A stretch of DNA of 64,000 nt from JACPFJ01 sp036504875 (GTDB taxonomy: Bacteria; Desulfobacterota; Desulfuromonadia; Geobacterales; Pseudopelobacteraceae). The stretch lies in the NCBI GenBank assembly GCA_036504875.1, contig DASXUK010000007.1:23633-87632 (forward strand), written 5' to 3'. Position numbers and translations under genes: made by a program. Of this stretch, positions 24,735 to 33,179 are shown piece after piece (the stretch's first letter is position 1; each line of letters begins with the position of its first letter). The notes under the pieces are model-generated. The model was given only the letters and a program-made list of their open reading frames with translations, was not told where the DNA came from and made no database searches.

Positions 24735-25790
24735 ATGCTGAAAACATCTGCTTATGCAGCCTTGGGCCCAGCAGCTTTGTTGGTGCCGCGTAACATCGAG
24801 CGTCGCGAGCCTGGCCCGCATGACGTGCTGATCGATATTCTCTACTGCGGGGTCTGTCACTCGGATATCCATCAGGTCCGTGACGAGTGGGGTGGCTCGA
24901 TCTTCCCCATGGTGCCCGGGCATGAAATTGCCGGCAAGGTCGTGAAGGTCGGTGGTGAAGTGGGGAGATGGAATAGCGGCGATATCGTCGGCGTCGGTTG
25001 TTTCGTTGACTCCTGTCGCGAATGCGAACCCTGCCGGAGCGGCGAAGAGCAGTTTTGCGTGCAGGGAATGGTTGCCACCTATAACTCTTACGAACGTGAC
25101 GGCAAAACTCCCACCTACGGCGGCTATTCAACCCGCATTACAGTAAACGAGGATTATGTTCTGCGTATTCCGGAGGGGATGCCGCTTGAGCGCACTGCGC
25201 CGCTGATGTGCGCCGGGATTACAACCTACTCGCCCCTAAAGCACTTTGGCGTTAAGCCTGGGGATCATGTTGCAATTGTCGGCTTGGGGGGGCTGGGCCA
25301 TATGGGGGTCAAGATCGCCAAGGCCATGGGGGCCAAGGTCACGGTACTCAGCCACTCCCCTGGCAAGCGCCAGGAGGCCATGAACCTGGGTGCGGATGAC
25401 TTCATTGCCACCAGTGACAGGAAGGTTTTTAAAAAGCATACTTTGGCCTTTGAATTCATTCTGGATACGGTTTCCGCCCAGCATGATTACAACGCTTATC
25501 TTAACCTCTTGAAACATGACGGGACCATGGTTTTGATCGGCATACCCGAGCCGACCCTGCTTTCGGCTGCGCCGCTGGTACTGCAGCGCAGGCGGCTGGC
25601 TGGTTCGCTGATCGGCGGGATCAAAGAGACACAGGAGATGCTGGATTTTTGTGCCGCACACGATGTAGTCGCCGATGTGGAGGTTATCCCGATCCAGCGC
25701 ATCAACGAAGCCTATGAACGGGTGATCAGGAGTGATGTGCGCTACCGCTTCGTCATTGATATCAGTAGTCTGAAGGGTACCGAGTATTGA
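24735..25790 (+). CDS. Zinc-dependent NAD(P) alcohol dehydrogenase
   Basis: 351 residues, ATG preceded by AAAGGAGACCTCCC. Medium-chain dehydrogenase signatures: catalytic zinc site GVCHSDIHQ and PGHEIAGKV, structural zinc site with cysteines in CRECEPCRSGEEQFC, nucleotide-binding GLGGLGHMGVKIAKAMG, and a C-terminal YRFVID strand. The pattern fits the YahK / cinnamyl-alcohol-dehydrogenase-like group, which reduces aldehydes with NADPH. Next to a DJ-1-type gene this suggests aldehyde detoxification (inference). Confidence 0.9.
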   Translation: MLKTSAYAALGPAALLVPRNIERREPGPHDVLIDILYCGVCHSDIHQVRDEWGGSIFPMVPGHEIAGKVVKVGGEVGRWNSGDIVGVGCFVDSCRECEPCRSGEEQFCVQGMVATYNSYERDGKTPTYGGYSTRITVNEDYVLRIPEGMPLERTAPLMCAGITTYSPLKHFGVKPGDHVAIVGLGGLGHMGVKIAKAMGAKVTVLSHSPGKRQEAMNLGADDFIATSDRKVFKKHTLAFEFILDTVSAQHDYNAYLNLLKHDGTMVLIGIPEPTLLSAAPLVLQRRRLAGSLIGGIKETQEMLDFCAAHDVVADVEVIPIQRINEAYERVIRSDVRYRFVIDISSLKGTEY

Positions 25791-25820
25791 AATACCAAGG
25801 CATTATCTAAGTTGTTGCTT

Positions 25821-25844
25821 GGGCCGCACCTGTGCATGCGGCCC
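25821..25844 (+). terminator. GC-rich hairpin after the alcohol dehydrogenase gene
   Basis: GGGCCGCA (25821-25828) pairs perfectly with TGCGGCCC (25837-25844) around an eight-base loop, 30 bases after the stop. No T run follows, so it could be a Rho-assisted or weak terminator or a transcript-end stabiliser. Confidence 0.4.
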
Positions 25845-25958
25845 GCAGCTCCACATCTCTGTTGATATTACAGCCGCCTTGTCCCCCTACTGTTACTGCA
25901 TCCTTTGCAACCCCCGCCTAAAAATTTATTGACTGATGGGTCGTAAAAGTAGTAAAAA

Positions 25959-25974
25959 GAATGAACGTTCATTC
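25959..25974. promoter_or_regulatory. TetR-type operator (site 1)
   Basis: A perfect 16-base palindrome, GAATGAACGTTCATTC, ends 14 bases before the start of the TetR gene. The same half-site recurs at 26633-26648 before the efflux adaptor gene. Position and repetition argue for autoregulation by the adjacent regulator. Confidence 0.8.
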
Positions 25975-25988
25975 CGTGGGGAGAAAAG

Positions 25989-26564
25989 ATGGAGAAATGT
26001 GATAAGCGGGAAATAATAATGAAAGCTGCGCTGGAGATGGTTGCCGAGCATGGCTTTCATGGCTCGCCCATGGCGATGATTGCCGAGCGGGCCGGGGTAG
26101 GGGCCGGGACCATTTACCGGTATTTTGAGAATAAAGAGGTGCTGATCCAGGAGTTGTACCGGGATCTGGAAGATAGGATTTTTCCGGTCCTGCTGGAAGG
26201 CTACGTACCGGAGAGGCCGATCAGGGAGCGCTTCCTCCATCTTGGCACCGCCTGGCTTCGTTATGTCATCAACAACCCGCTTGATTTCCTATACCTGGAG
26301 CAGTTTCACAACTCCCCCTATGGGGTTGAGTTCCGGCGGGACAAGATACTTGGCAAAAAGGAAGGCTGCGGCCCGTTCCATGATCTATTCAACGACGGGA
26401 TTTCACAGCAGGTTATCAAGGGACTCCCCCTGGTAATCCTGTTTTCGCTTTTTTTCGGTCCACTGGTGGCGGTGGCGCGGGACCACATCCTGAGTTTCGT
26501 GACTTTGGACGACGCCCTGATTGCCCTTACCGTAGAAGCCTGCTGGGACGGGGTTAAACGTTGA
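25989..26564 (+). CDS. TetR/AcrR family transcriptional regulator
   Basis: 191 residues, ATG after GTGGGGAGAAAAG. The helix-turn-helix is residues about 7-50 (REIIMKAALEMVAEHGFHGSPMAMI and AGVGAGTIYRYFENKEVL), the most conserved part of TetR proteins. The helical C-terminal ligand domain is variable, with an FLYLEQFHNSPYG segment seen in efflux repressors of this group. It is transcribed toward the RND genes, 109 bases upstream of the adaptor start, with identical-type operators before itself and before the adaptor. Likely represses the pump until an inducing compound binds. Confidence 0.9.
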   Translation: MEKCDKREIIMKAALEMVAEHGFHGSPMAMIAERAGVGAGTIYRYFENKEVLIQELYRDLEDRIFPVLLEGYVPERPIRERFLHLGTAWLRYVINNPLDFLYLEQFHNSPYGVEFRRDKILGKKEGCGPFHDLFNDGISQQVIKGLPLVILFSLFFGPLVAVARDHILSFVTLDDALIALTVEACWDGVKR

Positions 26565-26632
26565 TTATCTGGCGCATATAGGACGTTTCAGACAGGTCTG
26601 ACAAGTTCAGACGTGTCGGATTAAAAAGCTAA

Positions 26633-26648
26633 GAATGAACATTCATTC
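26633..26648. promoter_or_regulatory. TetR-type operator (site 2)
   Basis: GAATGAACATTCATTC, one base different from operator site 1, lies 25 bases before the chosen start of the adaptor gene. This would place repressor binding over the promoter or early leader of the efflux operon. Confidence 0.78.
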
Positions 26649-26673
26649 TATAAATAAAATGACAGAGGGTTTC

Positions 26674-28077
26674 ATGCAAACAACATTCAGAACCATCTTA
26701 TTACGGCGGCAATTAAACATGTCAATGGTAGGGGCGGCGCTTGCTCCGCCCAATCGGGGCGCGGCAAGCAGCGCCCCTACATCGGGGTTGCGATGTTTAG
26801 CTGCCGGAGTGATAAAAACAATTGGAGTATTAGCCATTGGCCTGACCATGGCCGGCTGCGGCAATAAAAAAGCGGCCGGTCCCCCTCAGGCACCACCGCC
26901 GGCCGAAGTGGGGGTGGTGACCGTACAGCCGCAACGGGTGGCTCTGACCACCGAGCTACCGGGGCGGACTTCCGCTTTTCTGATCGCCGAGGTGCGGCCA
27001 CAGATCGGTGGTATCGTGCAGAAGCGTCTCTTTACGGAAGGCTCGGATGTAAAAGAAGGGGCGGTACTATACCAGATCGATCCCGCCACCTATCAGGCCG
27101 CCTTTGCCAGCGCCAAGGCAACGCTTAGCCGGGCCGAGGCCAACGTGGTCCCGATCAGGCTGAAGGCGGAGCGCTACAAGGAACTGGTAAAGATCAACGC
27201 CGTGAGCAAACAGGATTACGATGAAGTGTCGGCCCTGCAAAAACAGGCTGAGGCAGAGATTGAGGGGGCCAAGGCTGCTCTGGAAACAGCTCAGATTAAT
27301 CTGGCCTACACCAAGGTGAGGGCGCCAATCTCGGGACGCATCGGCAGATCAGCTGTTACCAACGGTGCTTTGGTTACCGCCAGTCAGGCTGCCCCTCTGG
27401 CAACAATCCAGAGGCTTGACCAGGTCTATGTGGACGTTACCCAGTCGGCATCGGAGCTGCTGCGGCTAAAGCAGAATCTGGCCGCCGGGCGGGTCAAGAA
27501 GGATGGCAATCAGGCAATGGCGAAGCTTATTCTGGAAGATGGGACCGCTTACCCGCTTTCGGGGATCCTCAAATTCTCCGACGTCACCGTAGACCAGAGC
27601 ACCGGCTCGGTCACCCTGAGAACGGTCTTTCCTAACCCGAAGCAGATGCTTCTCCCAGGGATGTATGTCCGGGCCGTGGTGCAGGAAGGCGTGAACGACC
27701 GGGCGATCCTGGTGCCCCAGCGGGGCGTCACCCGCAACCCTGCCGGCAGTGCGATGGTGATGGTGATCGGTGCCGAGGAAAAGGTAGAGCCGCGCATTAT
27801 CAAGACTGAGAGAACCGTCGGGGACAGCTGGCTTGTCAGCGACGGACTGAAAACAGGAGACCGTGTCATCCTGGAAGGGATCCAGAAGGCACGTCCAGGT
27901 ACCAAGGTGAAAGCGGTGCCGTTCGTGCCTAACCAGACAGCCCAAGCTGGCGCCCCCCAGGGTGGACCGCAACCAGGGGCACAGCCGGCAGCGTCTGCCT
28001 CCGCTCCTGCGCAAACGGCAAAACCAGGCCCTTCTCCGGCTGCACCTGCAGCGCCGGCGACAACGGCTAAGAAATAG
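26674..28077 (+). CDS. RND efflux periplasmic adaptor lipoprotein (AcrA/MexA type)
   Basis: 467 residues from ATG 26674, preceded by AGAGGG; an earlier in-frame ATG at 26635 lies inside the operator. The N-terminus is unusually long: a basic start, a 17-18 residue stretch encoded by a palindromic repeat (26728-26780), then a hydrophobic segment and the lipobox LTMAGC. Mature domains: lipoyl half-motifs (RPQIGGIVQKRLF, VRAPISGRIGRS), alpha hairpin coiled coil in between, beta-barrel and membrane-proximal domain (GDRVILEGIQKARPGTKV), then a Pro/Ala/Gln-rich tail of about 45 residues. It links the inner membrane pump to the outer membrane channel. Confidence 0.92.
   Translation: MQTTFRTILLRRQLNMSMVGAALAPPNRGAASSAPTSGLRCLAAGVIKTIGVLAIGLTMAGCGNKKAAGPPQAPPPAEVGVVTVQPQRVALTTELPGRTSAFLIAEVRPQIGGIVQKRLFTEGSDVKEGAVLYQIDPATYQAAFASAKATLSRAEANVVPIRLKAERYKELVKINAVSKQDYDEVSALQKQAEAEIEGAKAALETAQINLAYTKVRAPISGRIGRSAVTNGALVTASQAAPLATIQRLDQVYVDVTQSASELLRLKQNLAAGRVKKDGNQAMAKLILEDGTAYPLSGILKFSDVTVDQSTGSVTLRTVFPNPKQMLLPGMYVRAVVQEGVNDRAILVPQRGVTRNPAGSAMVMVIGAEEKVEPRIIKTERTVGDSWLVSDGLKTGDRVILEGIQKARPGTKVKAVPFVPNQTAQAGAPQGGPQPGAQPAASASAPAQTAKPGPSPAAPAAPATTAKK
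26728..26780. repeat. GTAGGGGC...GCCCCTAC palindromic element inside the adaptor gene
   Basis: A 53-base imperfect palindrome with terminal GTAGGGGCG / CGCCCCTAC and a conserved inner CTTGC/GCAAG pair, of the REP/MITE-like kind normally found between genes. Here it lies in frame in the signal-peptide region of the RND adaptor and is translated as a Gly/Ala/Pro/Ser-rich insert without a stop codon. Confidence 0.75.
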
Positions 28078-28087
28078 TAGATAAGCT

Positions 28088-28170
28088 GTCTCACGCAGAG
28101 ACACAGAGGCGCAGAGAAAAGGCTGAATCAAAAGCCTTTCTCACAAAGCTCACAAAGCTCACGGAGAAAA
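28088..28170. repeat. CACAGAG/CACAAAG dispersed repeat cluster
   Basis: Tandem short units: CACGCAGAGACACAGAGGCG followed by CTCACAAAGCTCACAAAG and CACGGAGAAAA, with AAAGGCT / AGCCTTT inverted between. Same motif family as 21430-21601. It sits in the 297-base gap between the adaptor and pump genes of one operon, so it is transcribed with the operon. Confidence 0.6.
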
Positions 28171-28312
28171 ACGGGGCGGTTTTAGATTTACTCTGTGCCC
28201 TCTGAGAGCTTTAGCGAACGGAAGTGAGCGAGTGAGAGAAATGGTTTTTGTTTTTATCGAAAAATCTGAATGCCTCGCTGAGAACAGATGCTTTTTTAAA
28301 TTTTGAGTTTTT

Positions 28313-28360
28313 ATCCATATCCGCGTAGATCCGCTGAATCCGCGACATCCGCGTTCTATT
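28313..28360. repeat. ATCCGCG tandem short repeat
   Basis: Several near-copies of (G)ATCCGCG / AATCCGCGA / ATCCGCG spaced about 10-12 bases apart immediately before the ribosome site of the RND pump gene. It resembles dispersed intergenic repeats. The remainder of the 28078-28374 gap shows no gene. Confidence 0.5.
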
Positions 28361-28374
28361 AAGGAGTTTTTTCT

Positions 28375-31300
28375 ATGCCTCGCTTTTTCATAAATCGCCC
28401 GATCTTCGCCTGGGTCATCGCCATCATGGTTATGCTGGTTGGTCTGCTGTCGATCAAAAAGCTGCCGGTCTCCCAGTATCCGCCGATCGCACCGCCGCAG
28501 ATCGCCATCAACGCCATGTACCCGGGCGCCTCGGCCCAGACCGTACAGGATACGGTCACCCAGGTCATCGAGCAGAAACTGAACGGCATCGACAACCTGA
28601 TTTACATGTCCTCCACCAGCGACTCGGCCGGGGCCGTGACCATTACCCTGACCTTCAAGGCCGGCACCGATCCAAACATCGCCCAGGTGCAGGTGCAGAA
28701 TAAGCTGCAGCTGGCCGTGCCGCTGCTCCCGCAGATTGTCCAGCGCTCAGGGATCTCCGTGGTCAAGTCCACCAGAAACTTCTTGCTGATAGTTGGTCTG
28801 GTGTCGGAAGACGGTTCCATGGACCGCAACGCCCTGACCGACTATATGGTCTCCAACCTCCAGGACATCGTCAGCCGCCTGGAGGGGGTCGGCGAACTGA
28901 TGCTGTTCGGCACCCAGAACGCCATGCGGATTTGGGTAAACCCGGTCAAGCTGAATAACTACCACATGACCACCATTGATGTTACTACGGCGCTGCAGGC
29001 CCAGAACGTCCAGGTGTCAGCCGGACAGTTCGGCGCCGTCCCCGCCAACCAGGGTCAGCAGCTCAATGCCACCATCAACGCCCGAACCCTGTTGCAGTCG
29101 CCCGAGCAGTTTGACGCCATCGTGCTGCGTACGAATCCTGACGGCTCTACGGTCAAGCTGAAGGATGTGGCTGAAAGTAAAATTGGTACCGAGAACTACG
29201 AGATCCAATCATACTACAACGGCAAACCGTTGGGCGGAATGGCCATTCGGCTGGCAGCAGGGGCCAATGCCCTGGAGACTGGCAACCGGGTCAAGGCCAA
29301 GATGACGGAACTGTCCAGATACCTCCCCGCCGGAGTGAAGGTGGTCTATCCCTACGACACCACCCCCTTCGTCAAGATTTCCATCGAAGAGGTGGTGCAT
29401 ACTCTGATTGAGGCGGTCTTCCTGGTCTTCATCATCATGTTCCTCTTCCTGCAGAACATTCGCGCCACCCTGATCCCGACCATCGCGGTGCCGGTGGTTC
29501 TTTTGGGCACCATGGGGGTACTGTCTGCCACCGGTTTCTCCATCAACACTCTGACCATGTTCGCCCTGGTGATTGTCATCGGACTTTTGGTGGACGACGC
29601 CATCGTCGTTGTCGAGAACGTGGAACGCATCATGACCGAGGAAGGGCTTCCACCCAAGGAAGCGACCATCAAGTCCATGGGGCAGATTACCAGCGCTCTG
29701 TGGGGCATCGCCACCGTCCTGACGGCGGTTTTCCTCCCCATGGCCTTCTTTCCCGGTTCCACCGGCGTTATCTATCGCCAGTTTTCCATAACCATCATCT
29801 CCGCCATGATCCTGTCGGTGCTGGTGGCGATGATCCTGACCCCGGCTCTCTGCGCCACCCTGCTCAAGCCGGTCGCCAAGGGGCACCATGCCGGGGAATC
29901 GGGCTGGTTCAGCTGGTTCTTCCGCTACTTCAACCGGGCCTTTGAATTCTGCCGCCACAACTACGAAGGGATCGTCGGCCGCTCCTTCGGAAAACCGGTC
30001 CGTTACCTGGTGGTGTACGGCGCCATTGTAGGGGCCATGGCTTATTTCTTCCTGCAGCTTCCCACCTCATTCCTGCCGGATGAAGACCAGGGCTTCATTA
30101 TCTGCCAAGTCCAGTTGCCGGCCGGAGCCACTCAAGAGCGGACTATCGAGGTCATACGGCAACTGGAACAGCATTTCATGAAGAATGAATCGAAAGCCGT
30201 GGAAGGGGTCATTACCGTGGCCGGGTTCAGCTTTGCCGGTCGGGGCCAGAACATGGGACTGGCTTTTGTCAGGCTCAAGCATTGGGACGTTCGTCAGAGC
30301 AAGGATCTGAAGGCGGCGGCCATTGCCGGCCGGGCCATGAAGGCCTTTTCCCAAATCCGCGATGGACTGGCCTTTGCCTTTTCACCACCGGCGGTACTTG
30401 AACTAGGGGTGGCGAACGGATTCGACCTCCAGTTGCAGGATCGTGGCGGACTGGGGCATGAAAAGCTGATGGAGGCGCGCAACCAGCTGCTGGGGATGGC
30501 CATGAAGAACAAGAAGCTGATGGCGGTGCGTCCCAACGGCCAGGATGATTCGCCCCAGTTCAAGCTGGACATCGATGATGTGCGAGCCGGTGCCCTGGGG
30601 ATTTCTCTGGCTGATGTGAACAACGTGCTGGCTACTGCCTGGGGGAGCTCTTACGTCAACGACTTCATCCAGAACGGCCGGGTCAAGAAGGTCTATCTTC
30701 AGGCCGACGCCAAGTACCGGATGGTGCCGGAGGATATCAACAGCTGGTATGTAAACAATAAAAAGGGTGAAATGGTGCCGTTCTCCGCCTTTGCCACTGC
30801 CCGCTGGCAGTACGGTTCGCCTCGCCTGGAGCGTTACAATGGCATTCCGGCCGTGGAGATCCTGGGGCAGGCCGCGCCGGGGATCAGTACCGGAGAAGCC
30901 ATGGACGAGGTGGAGAAGATGGTGGCCCAGCTGCCGCCGGGCATCGGCTACGAGTGGACCGGCCTCTCCTACGAGGAAAAGAATGCCGGCGCCCAGGCTC
31001 CGGCGCTGTATGCCATCTCACTCCTGGTGGTGTTCCTCTCCGTGGCGGCACTGTATGAAAGTGTTACAATCCCGTTGGTCAACCTGCTGATGCTGCCGCT
31101 GGGGCTAGTGGGAGCAGTGACAGCAGTAAAACTGCGGGTGTTTCCCAACGATGTCTATCTCCAGATCGGTCTGCTGACGACTGTCGGGCTTTCCACCAAG
31201 AACGCCATCCTGATCATCCAGTTCATCAAGGAACAGATGCATCAAGGACATGAACTGATGGAGGCCACCCTGACGGCGGTCAGGATCAGGCTGCGCCCGG

Positions 31301-31536
31301 TTATCATGACCTCACTAGCCTTCTTCTTCGGCACCCTGCCGCTGGCGCTTACCAAGGGGGCCGGAGCCGCAGCCCAGAACGCCATCGGCACCGCCGTTAC
31401 CGGCGGTCTGCTCTCGGCGACCTTCATCGACCTGATCTTCATCCCGTTCTTCTTCGTGCTGGTCTCCCGGCTGTTTGCCAGGAAAAAGCAGCCTTCTGCA
31501 CAACCAGTCGCTGCAGCAACACCGGAGGTGCATTAA
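28375..31536 (+). CDS. RND multidrug efflux pump, HAE1 family (AcrB/MexB type)
   Basis: 1053 residues, ATG preceded by AAGGAG. Start MPRFFINRPIFAWVIAIMVML is the family signature. Twelve transmembrane helices in the 1 + 5 + 1 + 5 arrangement with two large periplasmic loops (about 30-335 and 560-870). TM4 carries the proton-relay acidic pair in VIGLLVDDAIVVVENVER, and TM10 the GLSTKNAILIIQF motif with its conserved lysine; GAVTAV and the TSLAFFFGTLPLA segment are also present. Drives proton-coupled export of hydrophobic compounds as a trimer. Stop is two bases before the outer membrane factor start. Confidence 0.95.
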   Translation: MPRFFINRPIFAWVIAIMVMLVGLLSIKKLPVSQYPPIAPPQIAINAMYPGASAQTVQDTVTQVIEQKLNGIDNLIYMSSTSDSAGAVTITLTFKAGTDPNIAQVQVQNKLQLAVPLLPQIVQRSGISVVKSTRNFLLIVGLVSEDGSMDRNALTDYMVSNLQDIVSRLEGVGELMLFGTQNAMRIWVNPVKLNNYHMTTIDVTTALQAQNVQVSAGQFGAVPANQGQQLNATINARTLLQSPEQFDAIVLRTNPDGSTVKLKDVAESKIGTENYEIQSYYNGKPLGGMAIRLAAGANALETGNRVKAKMTELSRYLPAGVKVVYPYDTTPFVKISIEEVVHTLIEAVFLVFIIMFLFLQNIRATLIPTIAVPVVLLGTMGVLSATGFSINTLTMFALVIVIGLLVDDAIVVVENVERIMTEEGLPPKEATIKSMGQITSALWGIATVLTAVFLPMAFFPGSTGVIYRQFSITIISAMILSVLVAMILTPALCATLLKPVAKGHHAGESGWFSWFFRYFNRAFEFCRHNYEGIVGRSFGKPVRYLVVYGAIVGAMAYFFLQLPTSFLPDEDQGFIICQVQLPAGATQERTIEVIRQLEQHFMKNESKAVEGVITVAGFSFAGRGQNMGLAFVRLKHWDVRQSKDLKAAAIAGRAMKAFSQIRDGLAFAFSPPAVLELGVANGFDLQLQDRGGLGHEKLMEARNQLLGMAMKNKKLMAVRPNGQDDSPQFKLDIDDVRAGALGISLADVNNVLATAWGSSYVNDFIQNGRVKKVYLQADAKYRMVPEDINSWYVNNKKGEMVPFSAFATARWQYGSPRLERYNGIPAVEILGQAAPGISTGEAMDEVEKMVAQLPPGIGYEWTGLSYEEKNAGAQAPALYAISLLVVFLSVAALYESVTIPLVNLLMLPLGLVGAVTAVKLRVFPNDVYLQIGLLTTVGLSTKNAILIIQFIKEQMHQGHELMEATLTAVRIRLRPVIMTSLAFFFGTLPLALTKGAGAAAQNAIGTAVTGGLLSATFIDLIFIPFFFVLVSRLFARKKQPSAQPVAAATPEVH

Positions 31537-31537
31537 A

Positions 31538-32959
31538 ATGCAAAAAATGACAACAAAACTTTGCCTCATCAGTGGGGTTCTACTTTTTATGGCCGGTTGT
31601 GCATCAACCATGGCCCCTAAATATAACCGTCCGGCTGCACCGGTGCCGGCGGTCTGGCCCGAAGGCCCGGCCTACCGGACCGAGGCAGGCAAAGCAGACA
31701 GGCCGCTGGCCGACATCCCCTGGAAGGAGTTCTTCACCGACCCGCAGCTATCCAAGCTGGTTGCACTTGCGCTGGAGAACAACCGCGACCTGCGCATGGC
31801 AGCTCTCAATATTGAGCGTACCCAAGCCCTGTATCAGATCCAGCGCGCCGACCTGCTCCCCAGAATTGACGCCACGGCCGGCGCCACTTTTCAACGGGTG
31901 CCGGAGGACTTCTCTGCCAGCGGAAAAGCGGCAACCGTACATCAGTATAATGTCGGACTGGGAGTCAGTTCCTATGAGGTGGATTTTTTCGGCCGGGTGA
32001 GAAGCCTTAAGGATCAGGCCCTGGAACAGTACCTGGCCACGGAGCAGGCCCGGCGTAGCGTGCAGATCAGCCTGGTGGCCGAAGTTGCATCTGCCTGGCT
32101 GAACCTGGCAGCGGATCGCGAGCGACTGCAACTGGCAAAGGATACCCTCGAGAGCCAGCAGACCTCATTCAATCTTACTACAAGCCGCTTCAACGCCGGC
32201 ATATCATCCGCGCTGGATCTCAACCAGGCCCGTACCAGCGTGGAAACGGCCCGGACTGATATCGCCCGCTACACTACACTGGTGGCACAGGACGAGAATG
32301 CCCTTAATTTGATCGCAGGCTCTCCGGTTCCGACCGAATTGTACCCCCGGTCTTTGTCCGAAACCCTCACCGCACTGAAAAACGTCGCGCCAGGCCTACC
32401 CTCCGACGTACTGCTCAGTCGCCCCGACATCCTCCAGGCCGAGAACCTGCTCAAGGGTGCCAACGCCAATATTGGCGCTGCACGGGCAGCCTTTTTCCCG
32501 CGCATTACCCTTGTCTCCAGCGTGGGTTTCGGTAGCCAGGAACTGGCAGGACTTTTCACGGGAGGGGGCTTTGCCTGGAGCTTTGCACCGCGCATTTCTC
32601 TGCCGATTTTTGAGGGAGGGGCAAACCGTGCCGCCCTGAAGGTATCTGAAGTAGATCATGACATAGCCGTGGCCCGTTACGAGAAGGCAATTCAGACGGC
32701 TTTTTGGGAAGTTGCCGACGCACTGGCTCGGCGCGGCACCATTGACGAGCAGTTGGCCGCCCAGCAAGCGCTTACGGATGCCACAGCCGAAACTCATCGC
32801 CTTTCACTGGCCCGCTATGACAAGGGGGTGGACAGTTACCTGACCGTACTGGATTCACAGCGCTCCCTGTACGGCGCCCAGCAGAATCTGATCGCCGCTC
32901 GCCTTGCACGACTGGCTAACCAGATCACCCTCTACAAGGTATTGGGGGGCGGGGCCTGA
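31538..32959 (+). CDS. RND outer membrane factor lipoprotein (NodT/OprM type)
   Basis: 473 residues from ATG 31538, preceded by CCGGAGGTGCATTAAA; a longer frame reaches back into the pump gene and is not needed. Lipobox FMAGCAS places acyl-Cys at residue 21. The body consists of two OEP repeats with long coiled-coil helices (QLSKLVALALENNRDLRMAAL, NLTTSRFNAGISSALDLNQAR, ARYDKGVDSYLTVLDSQRS). Conserved FPRITLVSSVGFGS and APRISLPIFEGGANRA loops are present. Trimeric channel through the outer membrane, last gene of the efflux operon. Confidence 0.94.
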   Translation: MQKMTTKLCLISGVLLFMAGCASTMAPKYNRPAAPVPAVWPEGPAYRTEAGKADRPLADIPWKEFFTDPQLSKLVALALENNRDLRMAALNIERTQALYQIQRADLLPRIDATAGATFQRVPEDFSASGKAATVHQYNVGLGVSSYEVDFFGRVRSLKDQALEQYLATEQARRSVQISLVAEVASAWLNLAADRERLQLAKDTLESQQTSFNLTTSRFNAGISSALDLNQARTSVETARTDIARYTTLVAQDENALNLIAGSPVPTELYPRSLSETLTALKNVAPGLPSDVLLSRPDILQAENLLKGANANIGAARAAFFPRITLVSSVGFGSQELAGLFTGGGFAWSFAPRISLPIFEGGANRAALKVSEVDHDIAVARYEKAIQTAFWEVADALARRGTIDEQLAAQQALTDATAETHRLSLARYDKGVDSYLTVLDSQRSLYGAQQNLIAARLARLANQITLYKVLGGGA

Positions 32960-32983
32960 CATCATTTTAATATGACTATAACC

Positions 32984-33018
32984 ATGGCTGGTTTCTTGCG
33001 GAACCAGCCATTTTTTTA
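32984..33018 (+). terminator. Rho-independent terminator of the RND operon
   Basis: Perfect 10-base stem ATGGCTGGTT / AACCAGCCAT (32984-32993 with 33002-33011), 8-base loop, then TTTTTTT. It follows the outer membrane factor stop by 24 bases. Confidence 0.9.
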
Positions 33019-33179
33019 TTCACTTTAGCTGCATTTTCACGGCACTGCATCTTTTGGTTAATCCCACTTATTAATGATCCCACAGTCCAGAGCGGCTTGA
33101 GAAGATTGTATTGAAATTTTTTAATTTTTACTTTATTTTACTAGCCCCTCTTGCGAAAATTCTTGAGTCTCCAGGTTAT

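Noticed and set aside
29209..29958. 249-codon minus-strand open frame within the RND pump gene
   Set aside because: Antisense shadow rich in His/Gly/Asp, produced by the codon use of the pump gene.
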